Below, piece by piece: positions 29,717 through 37,545 of a stretch of 64,000 nt of DNA. The DNA is from Paenibacillus senegalensis JC66 (GTDB lineage: Bacteria; Bacillota; Bacilli; Paenibacillales; NBRC-103111): assembly GCF_000285515.1 (NCBI RefSeq), contig NZ_HE610957.1, forward strand, positions 780,858 through 844,857, given 5' to 3'. The notes under the pieces were generated by a model that ran no database searches, was not told the origin of the DNA, and was given only the letters and a program-made list of their open reading frames with translations. How positions within the stretch are numbered: the first letter of the stretch is position 1; every line of letters begins with the position of its first letter. Made by a program: the position numbers and the translations under genes.

Positions 29717-29728
29717 GAACATATGTTC
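29717..29728 (-). promoter_or_regulatory. LexA (SOS) box, perfect palindrome
   Basis: GAACATATGTTC exactly matches the core of the Bacillota SOS box (CGAAC-N4-GTTCG type) and sits within a wider near-palindrome, ATAATAG...CTATTAT. It overlaps the predicted transcription start of the promoter at 29731-29760, 24 bp before the start codon of the 131-aa gene. LexA bound here would block transcription. Confidence 0.9.
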
Positions 29729-29730
29729 CT

Positions 29731-29760
29731 ATTATAGACGAAAAACCTTCTTTGCTGCAA
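29731..29760 (-). promoter_or_regulatory. Promoter of the 131-aa SOS gene
   Basis: The minus strand reads TTGCAG (29755-29760) then TATAAT (29731-29736), 18 bases apart. The LexA box begins two bases downstream of the -10. It lies inside the 75-bp gap after the YolD-box gene. Confidence 0.7.
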
Positions 29761-29768
29761 GAGCGTCT

Positions 29769-30254
29769 TTAGCTCTGGCGAGCATTGGCGGAAGAAAACA
29801 GCGCCGTAATATAATTCTGCAGCTGCAGCGCCACCTCTTGTCTTAGCGCATCTCGGGTAAAAGTGAAGCTTTCTTCAGCCCCACGATACATCCAGCGGCA
29901 GTGAAGCGCATCTTCCGCGCTTTCCTGCCGCACTTCGATTCCTTTAGCAGCGAGCTCCTGCCTTATCTTCACCTCATCCCGATGAAGACAATCGATCAGG
30001 AGCATAGTCGCCTGAACATACAGCTTGTGCAGAGGAGTGGGAAATGCCTTGAGGCGCTTGAAATTACCCCGGGTAATCGATAGCGCCACCGGAAGTACAA
30101 CCGATTGCCGGACGAGCCGCCGGTCGGCCGGCTGCAAAGCTCCCTCGTCGTTTGCCGCCGGGTACTTTCTCCGCTCAACAAGTATCTCCCGGTGCTCGGG
30201 AAGCATCATTCGGCTTGATTCCCATAAGCCGTTGCCGCTCAGCTTCTTGCCCAT
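29769..30254 (-). CDS. YolD-box protein fused to a helical domain
   Basis: The protein is 161 aa. Residues 6-24 (SGNGLWESSRMMLPEHREI) carry the recognisable YolD-like motif found in proteins encoded beside UvrX-type polymerases. The remainder does not look like the usual YolD C-terminal beta domain. It matches by eye the separate 131-aa paralogue downstream. The gene starts 30 bp after the polymerase stop, so the two are one operon under the LexA-controlled polymerase promoter. YolD-like proteins are suspected polymerase accessory factors; the biochemical role is not established. Confidence 0.8.
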   Translation of the reverse strand: MGKKLSGNGLWESSRMMLPEHREILVERRKYPAANDEGALQPADRRLVRQSVVLPVALSITRGNFKRLKAFPTPLHKLYVQATMLLIDCLHRDEVKIRQELAAKGIEVRQESAEDALHCRWMYRGAEESFTFTRDALRQEVALQLQNYITALFSSANARQS

Positions 30255-30284
30255 ATGTCACCCCTCCTTCCCTGGCTTTCGTAT

Positions 30285-31550
30285 TCACTTATAATGCCCT
30301 CCTATTTTCGCACTGCGCTCCCTGGCCTGCCCCGGCTCCATTAAAGACGAGGCACGCAAAATCGCGGTGCTGCCAAAACGGTTTTTAATCGCATCCGTTG
30401 CTTTTTCCAGACTGCGAGCTTTTTCCCGATTGCCGAATAAAGTCAGCTGATAGCTGCTGGCATCGGTTAGCTGGGACAGAGTCACGCCCGCCCGGCGGAT
30501 CGGCTGACCGTCCCAAAACCGGTAAAACAAACGGCGCGCAGCTGTATAAACCTCCCGCGTAATATTAGTCGGATCAGGCAGTTTTTGCTGCCGGTAAAAC
30601 CCGCTGGGCCGGTCAAAGTCCGCCCCTTGGGCGCCTGCCGACACCACCCATCCGGCGTACCCCTTGGACCGGCAGCGCCGGCACACTTCTTCGCTGAGCT
30701 CCAGCAAAATCAGATCGATTTCGGCCGGGGTGCGATAATCGCGCGGCAGTGTCATCTGGTGGCCGACCGCTTGCTGGACATCATGAGTGCCCGGCGTTAC
30801 CGGACTATCGTCCAAGCCGTTAGCGGTACGCCAATAGACCTCAGCCTGAATATCGCTGTTTTTGCCCATGCGTGCCCGCATCATCTCCTTCAGGCGAGGC
30901 AGCGGGGTCTGCGCAATATCGCCTATTGTGTACAGCCCCATACGGGCAAAATGGCGAGTCATACGCGAGCCTGCCCCAAACAGGTTATGCACCGGCCTGG
31001 GCCATAGCTGGGAGGCAATCTGCGCAGTCTGCAAATGAAAAATCCCGCTCTCATTCTTCTTCGCATGAATATCGCAGGCCATCTTAGCCAGCACCTTGGT
31101 CGAACTGATGCCTAAGCGAGCCCATATCCCTGTTTGCAGCATAATGTATCTTTGAATTTGAGCAGCCATTCTCTCGGGCGATCCATAACGGGGCCATATT
31201 CCAGTTGCATCAATAAACTGCTCATCAATGCTGAAGGGTTCCACGCGGTCGCTGAACTGCTCCAAAATTTCCGTAATTTGCAAGGAAACCTGCAGGTAGG
31301 TTTGCATTCGCGGACGGATAACGATCAGCTGTGGGCACTTGCCCATCGCCTCGCCCAATGTTTCCGCCGTTTTAACTCCCTGGGCTTTAGCCACTGGACA
31401 AGCTGCCAAAATAATGCCGCTGCGGCGTGCAGGATCTCCCGCTACAACAACCGGGCGGTCGCGGAACTCAGGATGAGCTGTCTTTTCCACACTGGCGTAA
31501 AACGATAAACAATCCGCCAGCATAATCGTCCGCTCAGTCGGACATGCCAT
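30285..31550 (-). CDS. uvrX: Y-family translesion DNA polymerase (UvrX/YqjW type)
   Basis: This is an error-prone lesion-bypass polymerase. The protein is about 421 aa from ATG 31550 (GGGGTGA upstream; an in-frame GTG nine bases earlier overlaps that site). Catalytic acidic residues are visible in MLADCLSFYASVE near the N-terminus and in EPFSIDEQFIDATG (the SIDE motif) near residue 105. Palm and helix-hairpin-helix regions follow (GISSTKVLAKMACDIHAKK; LFGAGSRMTRHFARMGLYTIGDIA). The C-terminal SYQLTLFG segment resembles a QxxLF clamp-binding motif. It heads an operon with the YolD-box gene and is preceded by two LexA boxes around a good promoter. Confidence 0.9.
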   Translation of the reverse strand: MACPTERTIMLADCLSFYASVEKTAHPEFRDRPVVVAGDPARRSGIILAACPVAKAQGVKTAETLGEAMGKCPQLIVIRPRMQTYLQVSLQITEILEQFSDRVEPFSIDEQFIDATGIWPRYGSPERMAAQIQRYIMLQTGIWARLGISSTKVLAKMACDIHAKKNESGIFHLQTAQIASQLWPRPVHNLFGAGSRMTRHFARMGLYTIGDIAQTPLPRLKEMMRARMGKNSDIQAEVYWRTANGLDDSPVTPGTHDVQQAVGHQMTLPRDYRTPAEIDLILLELSEEVCRRCRSKGYAGWVVSAGAQGADFDRPSGFYRQQKLPDPTNITREVYTAARRLFYRFWDGQPIRRAGVTLSQLTDASSYQLTLFGNREKARSLEKATDAIKNRFGSTAILRASSLMEPGQARERSAKIGGHYK

Positions 31551-31586
31551 CACAATCACCCCAAACTAAGGAATTATGCACACAGG

Positions 31587-31598
31587 AAACATATGTTC
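31587..31598 (-). promoter_or_regulatory. LexA box downstream of the uvrX -10
   Basis: On the minus strand it reads GAACATATGTTT, one mismatch from the perfect box at 29717. It lies just past the predicted transcription start and 37 bp before the chosen uvrX start codon. Confidence 0.8.
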
Positions 31599-31609
31599 TT
31601 ATTTTATTA

Positions 31610-31637
31610 ATTATAAGAACATTTATTCCCGTTTCAA
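31610..31637 (-). promoter_or_regulatory. Promoter of the uvrX operon
   Basis: The minus strand reads TTGAAA (31632-31637) and a perfect TATAAT (31610-31615), separated by 16 bases. One LexA-like box lies in the spacer and another just downstream, which supports this as the functional SOS promoter. Confidence 0.75.
31617..31628 (-). promoter_or_regulatory. Second LexA-like box inside the uvrX promoter spacer
   Basis: On the minus strand it reads GAATAAATGTTC, with one mismatch in the left half-site (GAAT for GAAC). It lies between the -35 and -10, where repressor binding would exclude RNA polymerase. It is weaker than the other box by sequence. Confidence 0.55.
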
Positions 31638-31848
31638 GTGGAAAAATATCTCTTTTTTTGCCTAAATGCTGGGGCTTGTCACAGTTTAAGAGCATTTAGT
31701 ATTTATGTAAAATACTCCCACAAGCGGAGCCATGGATGGGAATCGATATTTAATCACATATTTGCGGGCAGAGTAAATACCAGCCGGGAGCTATAGTAGA
31801 ATGCGGGGAAAGCAGAGGGGGTTTTGTCGCACCCGGACAATCTTTCAG

Positions 31849-31877
31849 TTGATTTGTGAAGAAAAAAAAGTGATAAT
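31849..31877 (+). promoter_or_regulatory. Putative promoter of a long ferredoxin leader
   Basis: TTGATT (31849-31854) and GATAAT (31872-31877) are 17 bases apart on the plus strand. Transcription from here would give about a 270-base leader before the ferredoxin start, covering the hairpin series at 31942-32083. Confidence 0.45.
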
Positions 31878-31941
31878 GGACGTAGGATTGTGCCGGTAGA
31901 GCAGCTGCTGTTTCATCTTGAAGGACAGGCGGTCAAGCTAT

Positions 31942-32083
31942 GTTGCTTAACCCCTGTTATACTTGCGGATAACGGCAACTAACAGAACTCGACCAGCTGC
32001 TTGAAAGCGGTCGCTATCCCCGAAGGACTCCGCCCTGATCAGATCAGGACGATAGGGTGTCAGAATGAACGGGCTTGTTCCCG
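31942..32083 (+). ncRNA. Structured leader or small RNA candidate upstream of the ferredoxin gene
   Basis: Four hairpins follow one another: GTTGC...GCAAC enclosing GTTAT/ATAAC (31942-31979); CGACC/GGTCG (31990-32013); CTATC/GATAG enclosing the perfect palindrome CCTGATCAGATCAGG (32014-32055); and CGGG/CCCG (32070-32083). I recognise no known riboswitch or RNA family. The gene-free stretch 31551-32153 is unusually long for this compact region. It also holds a CTAAATGCT/AGCATTTAG inverted repeat at 31662-31699. Confidence 0.35.
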
Positions 32084-32153
32084 CATAGTTTTGACTAAGG
32101 AGTTTTTCTCATACCATCTTACTTATTCATTACTGAGCAAAGGAGGTTCTCAC

Positions 32154-32390
32154 ATGGCTTTTGTTATCACATCGCCTTGTATTGGGGAGAAAGCGTCAGA
32201 TTGTGTAGAGGCCTGTCCGGTCGATTGCATTAAAGAAGGGGAAGATCAATACTATATTGACCCGGATATTTGCATTGATTGTGGAGCATGTGAAGCGGTA
32301 TGTCCCGTAGCGGCTATTTACCAAGAAGATGATGTTCCTGCGGACGAGCAAGAGTTTATCGAGAAAAACCGCGCGTTTTTCCAAAACTAA
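32154..32390 (+). CDS. Ferredoxin with a 3Fe-4S / 4Fe-4S (7Fe-type) cysteine pattern
   Basis: This is a 78 aa small electron carrier. Cysteines are arranged as CIGEKASDCVEACPVDCI and CIDCGACEAVCPVAAI, the pattern of 7-iron ferredoxins such as that of Bacillus schlegelii. The ATG at 32154 has a perfect AAAGGAGG seven bases upstream. An in-frame TTG-started extension from 32001 is rejected because family members begin at MAFVI. It is monocistronic, with its own terminator. The redox partner is not evident from the neighbours. Confidence 0.95.
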   Translation: MAFVITSPCIGEKASDCVEACPVDCIKEGEDQYYIDPDICIDCGACEAVCPVAAIYQEDDVPADEQEFIEKNRAFFQN

Positions 32391-32396
32391 GGTATA

Positions 32397-32440
32397 CTAA
32401 AAAACACCGGAAGGCTATTCCAGCACCCGGTGTTTTTTAG
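32397..32440. terminator. Bidirectional terminator after the ferredoxin gene
   Basis: CTAAAAAACACCGG pairs perfectly with CCGGTGTTTTTTAG around a 16-base loop, giving T-runs on both strands. It lies between the convergent ferredoxin and spoVIF-type genes and can serve both. Confidence 0.92.
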
Positions 32441-32455
32441 TACGCGCTCTTAGCG

Positions 32456-32743
32456 CTAGCGGAACATCCCCCATAGCTTTAAGAGATGAAACGTGTTATT
32501 AGGATCGATTTTTTGAGCAATCACAAATTGTACAATTTGAGCCGATTGCCGCTCTGTTAATGATTCGCCCAGCACCTTGGCTGCCCGGTTAAGAAGCGAG
32601 CGAACCTTGGCCGGATTTTGTAAATCCGCTTTGCTGACTCCGTGAAGCATCGCCTTAATCCGTTCCTTCGTGAGCGGGTTTTTCATTTTCCGTTTAATCC
32701 GCTCCACCAGTCCGGGGTCAATGCCGTACTGCTGATAGCTCAT
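32456..32743 (-). CDS. spoVIF: Stage VI sporulation protein F family
   Basis: The protein is 95 aa, helical and basic, with the pattern IKRKMKNPLTKERIKAMLHG...VRSLLNRAAKVLG...QIVQFVIAQK that I associate with SpoVIF, a coat-assembly and spore-resistance factor. The ATG at 32743 has GGGGTGG upstream, better than the in-frame start 27 bases earlier. The gene lies downstream of recG with its own ribosome site. The family call is from pattern memory. Confidence 0.7.
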   Translation of the reverse strand: MSYQQYGIDPGLVERIKRKMKNPLTKERIKAMLHGVSKADLQNPAKVRSLLNRAAKVLGESLTERQSAQIVQFVIAQKIDPNNTFHLLKLWGMFR

Positions 32744-32836
32744 GTATCCACCCCTTTTCCGAACCCTCATTCTCTAGTCTATGAGAATCGGAGGGGGAAT
32801 GTGTCTATTAGCAGAAAAATACCCGGCTTAGCGTAT

Positions 32837-34894
32837 TTAATCGAAGCGGCCCGCACGGAATACCTGCTGCTGCTGCAGGTAATCACGCAGCGGCAAATAG
32901 CGGGCTGCTGTCCAAAAGTCCGGCTCCTGCACGAGGGCAGCGGCGTCTTCACGGGCCTTTTCCAAGATCTCGTAATCGCTCATCAGATCCGCCAGCTTAA
33001 AATCCGGAAGCCCGCTTTGCTTTGTTCCGAAAAAATCCCCCGGTCCCCGCAGCTCCAGATCACGCCGCGCGATCTCAAAGCCGTCGTTTGTTTCGGTCAT
33101 GACCTTCATCCGCTCTTTGCTGACCTCGTTCTTCGGATCGGCAAGCAGAATGCAGTACGATTGGTGCGCTCCGCGGCCCACTCTTCCCCGCAGCTGGTGA
33201 AGCTGGGACAGTCCGAAACGAACCGCATCATAGACGATCATTAATGTGGCGTTCGGCACATCCACCCCCACCTCCACGACAGTTGTGGAAACAAGGACCT
33301 GCACATCGTTGTCCTTAAATTGCTGCATCACTTCATCCTTCTCCATGTTGGTCAGGCGGCCATGCAGGAGACCGATCTTCAGGTCCGGGAAATGCTGGGC
33401 CAGCTGCGTATGGACATCTATCGCATTTTGCACATCGAGCTTGTCCGATTCCTCAATCAACGGACAAATCACATACGCCTGCCTGCCCTGGGATACCTCC
33501 TTGCGAATAAAGCCGAGCACCCTCGGCAGCATATCATGGGAGACGCTGTATGTTTTGATCGGCTTGCGCCCTTTAGGCAGCTCCGTTAGCGTAGAAACAT
33601 CCATATCCCCGAATGCTGTAATCGCCAGGGTTCGCGGAATTGGCGTAGCCGTCATCGTCAGCACATCGGGGTTAAGCCCCTTGCTGCGAAGGATGCCGCG
33701 CTGATTGACGCCAAACCGGTGCTGTTCATCGGTAATGACCAGCCCTAAACTGCGAAACACCACGTCCTCCTGAATGAGTGCATGAGTACCGATCACCAGA
33801 TCTGTGAGTCCCATCTGCAAGGAGGCCAATGTTTCGCGGCGCGCCTTCTCCCGCAGACTGCCCGTCAGCAAAGCGACTTGAATGCCAAATGGGGCAAACA
33901 TCTCCTCAAGCGACCGCTTGTGCTGTTCGGCTAATATTTCCGTAGGCACCATAAGCGCCCCCTGCTTGCCTGCCTTGACTACAGCAAACAAAGAAACGGC
34001 CGCTACGGCCGTTTTGCCCGAGCCGACATCGCCTTGCAGCAGTCGGTTCATACTATAGGGCTCCTTCAAATCGCGGAAAATTTCAGCGAGCACCTTTTTC
34101 TGTGAATCGGTCAGTTCAAACGGCAGGGAACGGATAAAGGAGCGGATCGCTTCCATATCCAGTGCATGGGCAACCCCGTCTGTTCTGCCCCGGTTCAGGG
34201 CGCGATATGCCTGCATTTTCAGTTGAAAAAGAAAAAGCTCCTCATAAACAAGCCGTCTTCGAGCTTGCCGGCCATCCTCGAAATTGTCCGGCCGATGCAC
34301 ATGAGCCACAGCCTCTTTGCGGGAAATCAGCTTGTACTTGCCGAGCAGCTCCTCCGGCAGCAGCTCCTCTACGTAAGAACCATAACGCTCCAGCGCAGTC
34401 TTAATCGTTTTACGCATCCAGGCCTGACTAATCGGACCAGCCACGGAATAGACGGGCTGCAGAGTGCCGCTGCGGGGTCCCTGACGGCTGGCTTTGGCGG
34501 GAAACTCATGCTCGGAAACAGTAAGCTGCTGGCGCCGGGAATCCCACTTTCCATTCAGGACTATAGTTTCGCCCGGCTGCAGCTGATCCTTAATAAAATG
34601 CCGGTTAAACCATACGGCTGTGACCATTACATCGTTCACGACCACTTTGCAGGTCAGGCGGGACTTTTTGCGGCCGTACATTTGCAGCGAAGGGGTGCCG
34701 TATATTTTCCCTTCTACAGTCGCCTTCTCTCCATCCGCTACCTGAGCCAAATCACGAATCCGGTAATCTTCATAACGAAACGGGAAATATTCGAGCAGCT
34801 GCTGGGCGGTATGAATGCCGAGCTGCTCCAAATCCTCCGCCTTTTTAGGGCCAACACCCTTGATTTGCTTAACTGCAATCTCACTCAGCTTCAT
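32837..34894 (-). CDS. recG: ATP-dependent DNA helicase RecG
   Basis: RecG remodels stalled replication forks and branched DNA. The protein is 685 aa. An N-terminal wedge/OB domain is followed by helicase motifs: Walker A GDVGSGKTAVAA (about residue 290), DEQH (DEQHRFGVNQR), TATPIPRTLAIT, and QLRGRVGRGAHQSYC near the C-terminus. It lies 6 bp downstream of the degV-type gene, so they form one operon. Confidence 0.97.
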   Translation of the reverse strand: MKLSEIAVKQIKGVGPKKAEDLEQLGIHTAQQLLEYFPFRYEDYRIRDLAQVADGEKATVEGKIYGTPSLQMYGRKKSRLTCKVVVNDVMVTAVWFNRHFIKDQLQPGETIVLNGKWDSRRQQLTVSEHEFPAKASRQGPRSGTLQPVYSVAGPISQAWMRKTIKTALERYGSYVEELLPEELLGKYKLISRKEAVAHVHRPDNFEDGRQARRRLVYEELFLFQLKMQAYRALNRGRTDGVAHALDMEAIRSFIRSLPFELTDSQKKVLAEIFRDLKEPYSMNRLLQGDVGSGKTAVAAVSLFAVVKAGKQGALMVPTEILAEQHKRSLEEMFAPFGIQVALLTGSLREKARRETLASLQMGLTDLVIGTHALIQEDVVFRSLGLVITDEQHRFGVNQRGILRSKGLNPDVLTMTATPIPRTLAITAFGDMDVSTLTELPKGRKPIKTYSVSHDMLPRVLGFIRKEVSQGRQAYVICPLIEESDKLDVQNAIDVHTQLAQHFPDLKIGLLHGRLTNMEKDEVMQQFKDNDVQVLVSTTVVEVGVDVPNATLMIVYDAVRFGLSQLHQLRGRVGRGAHQSYCILLADPKNEVSKERMKVMTETNDGFEIARRDLELRGPGDFFGTKQSGLPDFKLADLMSDYEILEKAREDAAALVQEPDFWTAARYLPLRDYLQQQQVFRAGRFD

Positions 34895-34900
34895 CGGACC

Positions 34901-35758
34901 TTACCCCGGAAGAGCAAAGATGGCAATCGTACCCGGACCGGCATGCGTGCCGATTACAGGCCCAACCGTAGTAAAGGATACTGATTTCACTTTCAATTGG
35001 GCTTGTACCAGCTCCTTGAGCTCCTCGGCTGTTCCCAGCGAAGCGGCATGCGCGATAATGACATTCACTTCCTTATCGCCATGCTTGGCCCTTGTCAGCT
35101 CAATCAAGCGATTCATCGCTTTTTTCTGGCCTCTTGCCTTTTCAACCGACGTTACTTCACCCTCGTCATCAATCGACAAAATCGGTTTGATATTGAGCAA
35201 AGTTCCCAGGAAAGCAGCGGCTTTACCGATCCGTCCTCCCTTTTGCAAATACTCCAGCGTATCGACTAGAAAATAGAGCGCCATCTCTTCTCGGTTTTTA
35301 TAAATGATATCCAAAATTTCTTCTTTGCTCTTGCCCTCATTTACCGCTTCTGCAGCAAGCACAACGAGCCATCCGAAGCCGTAGGAAGCCGACTTGGAAT
35401 CCACTACCGTGACCTGCTCCCCCTGCTCCTCAAGAAGCGACTTGGCCAGCACGGCCGACTGATAGGTTCCGCTCATCGCGGCAGACAAATGGATCGAAAT
35501 AATATGAGTGTCCGGATCATCCTTCAAAATGTCCTTGTAAATATCCACGAAATCAACTGGCGATGGCTGTGAAGTTGTAGGCAGGCCGGAGAAAGCCGCC
35601 AGCTTCTTATAGAACTCGTCGGCTTGAATCGTTACCGAATCGATATAGGTTTCTTTGTCGAAATGAACCTTTAATGGAACCATGGAAATTCCAAGCTTCT
35701 CCCGAATCTCCGCGGGAATATCTGCAGTACTGTCCGTAACGATACGAATCTTGCTCAA
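34901..35758 (-). CDS. DegV family fatty-acid-binding protein
   Basis: DegV (FakB-like) proteins bind a fatty acid and present it to the kinase FakA. The protein is about 285 aa from TTG 35758, with GAGGTGA upstream; an in-frame GTG nine bases earlier lies in that site. The N-terminal IRIVTDSTADIPAE and central HLSAAMSGTYQSA motifs are family hallmarks. It lies immediately downstream of fakA, supporting a FakB role in taking up exogenous fatty acids. Confidence 0.93.
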   Translation of the reverse strand: MSKIRIVTDSTADIPAEIREKLGISMVPLKVHFDKETYIDSVTIQADEFYKKLAAFSGLPTTSQPSPVDFVDIYKDILKDDPDTHIISIHLSAAMSGTYQSAVLAKSLLEEQGEQVTVVDSKSASYGFGWLVVLAAEAVNEGKSKEEILDIIYKNREEMALYFLVDTLEYLQKGGRIGKAAAFLGTLLNIKPILSIDDEGEVTSVEKARGQKKAMNRLIELTRAKHGDKEVNVIIAHAASLGTAEELKELVQAQLKVKSVSFTTVGPVIGTHAGPGTIAIFALPG

Positions 35759-35790
35759 CCCGATCACCTCACTATAAATTAAATCCCGAA

Positions 35791-37527
35791 CTATTCTACC
35801 GAGAACAGGTAAACATAGAGCGGCTGTCCTCCACTATGAACCTCCACCTCGACATTCGGGTGGTGCTCGGCCAGGTAGGCTTCAATCGCGGCAGTCTGCT
35901 CCGCCACCGCTTCCTCACCAGCGAGAATCGTTACAATTTCTCCGTCCTCGCCAATCATTTGATCCAGCAGTTGCTGACACGCTGCGGACAAATCCGGGAT
36001 GGCTACAGCAATTCGCCCGTCCATCAAGCCAAGATAATCATTCTCCTTAATGTCCATCCCATCAATTGAGGAATCGCGGACTGCCTGGGTAATTTGTCCT
36101 GACCGGACGTTTTGCAGCGCCGCAGTCATCGCATCTGTATTGCTTTCCGAGGTGGCATTGTCGACAAATGCCAGCAGAGCGGCCATCCCCTGGGGAATCG
36201 TCTTGCTAGGGATTACAATGACCTGCTTCTCCTCTACCAGCTCTCTGGCCTGCTCAGCCGCCATTACAATGTTGGAATTGTTCGGGAGAACATACACCGT
36301 ATCAGCGGGCGTCTTCATAATCGCCTTGACAATATCCTCCGTGCTCGGGTTCATCGTCTGACCTCCGGCGATCACTTGATCAACACCGAGACTGGAGAAA
36401 ATTTCGCTGATTCCGTCCCCTACCGATACCGTGACAAAGCCGAAGCGCTTAAGCTCGACTTCCTGCTCCTCCGGCACCGCTGGCTGTTCCTGTATGGCGG
36501 GAGCGTGCAGGTATGCATTGGCACGACCGGCCTCCTCCGCCTGGATAATATGCTCATGCTGCTCACGCATATTTTCGATCTTGATGCGGGTCAGATCTCC
36601 GAATTTCATCGCGTAGTTCATAACTTCGCCCGGATATTCGGCATGTATATGGACTTTGACCAGGTCTTCGTCGCTCACAACCAGCAGGGAGTCGCCGAAC
36701 TTCTCCAATTCATGGCGGAAGTCCCCTTCATCGAATTGCAGTCCCGGGACTTTATCTGGGGACAGCTTGACCATAAATTCGGTACAATAACCGAATTCAA
36801 TATCTTCCGTAGCCATATGAGCCTGGGCGCTGACCATATCATGCAGCGATTGCTGGGGTATGGCTGCCGGCTTAGCCGTCTCCGCAACCGGCAGCGGCGG
36901 CTGTTCTCCGGTTAAGGCCTGCAGCATCCCCTCATAGATCAAGACGAGCCCCCTGCCGCCGGCATCTACGACCCCGACTTGTTTAAGCACAGGCAGCATG
37001 TCCGGCGTTCTCGCCAGCACTTCCTCCGCTTTCCGCAGCGTATGCTCCAGCAGGTCGGCAATATCGCCGGCTTTCCTGGCATAGGAAGTGGCCTCCTTGG
37101 CAGATTCCCGGGCAACCGTCAGCACAGTGCCCTCTACGGGCTTGACCACCGCCTGATAGGCGGTATCCACTCCCTGCTGCAAGGCGGCCGCAAACTGCTG
37201 GGGATGAATCGCATTCTCTTCCTGCACGGACTTGGCAAAGCCGCGAAAAAGCTGTGACAAAATGACACCCGAATTTCCGCGCGCGCCCATAAGCAGCCCC
37301 TTGGAAAGGGCCATTGCAGTTTTACCCAAGTGCTCGCTTGGCTTCCTATGTAATTCATCGATTCCGGACGACATCGTTAAATTCATGTTCGTTCCGGTAT
37401 CTCCATCCGGTACCGGGAATACATTAAGAGCATTCACCTGCTCCACCTGACTCTCCAGCCGTGCTGCACCCATTGTCATCATATGAATGAAATCTGCACC
37501 GTCAATCGTATTAAAGCGCTTACTCAA
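35791..37527 (-). CDS. fakA: Fatty acid kinase catalytic subunit FakA (YloV, DAK2 domain)
   Basis: FakA phosphorylates FakB-bound fatty acids to acyl-phosphate, the substrate of PlsY/PlsX-linked phospholipid synthesis. The 578 aa protein has an N-terminal DAK2/DhaL nucleotide-binding domain with NVFPVPDGDTGTNM near residue 35 and GARGNSGVILSQ, plus a C-terminal DAK1-like domain. The start is TTG with GGAG upstream. It is flanked by yloU and degV, so kinase and binding protein are co-expressed. Confidence 0.95.
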   Translation of the reverse strand: MSKRFNTIDGADFIHMMTMGAARLESQVEQVNALNVFPVPDGDTGTNMNLTMSSGIDELHRKPSEHLGKTAMALSKGLLMGARGNSGVILSQLFRGFAKSVQEENAIHPQQFAAALQQGVDTAYQAVVKPVEGTVLTVARESAKEATSYARKAGDIADLLEHTLRKAEEVLARTPDMLPVLKQVGVVDAGGRGLVLIYEGMLQALTGEQPPLPVAETAKPAAIPQQSLHDMVSAQAHMATEDIEFGYCTEFMVKLSPDKVPGLQFDEGDFRHELEKFGDSLLVVSDEDLVKVHIHAEYPGEVMNYAMKFGDLTRIKIENMREQHEHIIQAEEAGRANAYLHAPAIQEQPAVPEEQEVELKRFGFVTVSVGDGISEIFSSLGVDQVIAGGQTMNPSTEDIVKAIMKTPADTVYVLPNNSNIVMAAEQARELVEEKQVIVIPSKTIPQGMAALLAFVDNATSESNTDAMTAALQNVRSGQITQAVRDSSIDGMDIKENDYLGLMDGRIAVAIPDLSAACQQLLDQMIGEDGEIVTILAGEEAVAEQTAAIEAYLAEHHPNVEVEVHSGGQPLYVYLFSVE

Positions 37528-37545
37528 ACAAATTCTCCTTCCTGA

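Noticed and set aside
32001-32153. A 51-residue N-terminal extension of the ferredoxin from a TTG
   Set aside because: Known 7Fe ferredoxins begin at the equivalent of MAFVI, and a perfect ribosome site sits before ATG 32154. The extension overlaps the hairpin series.
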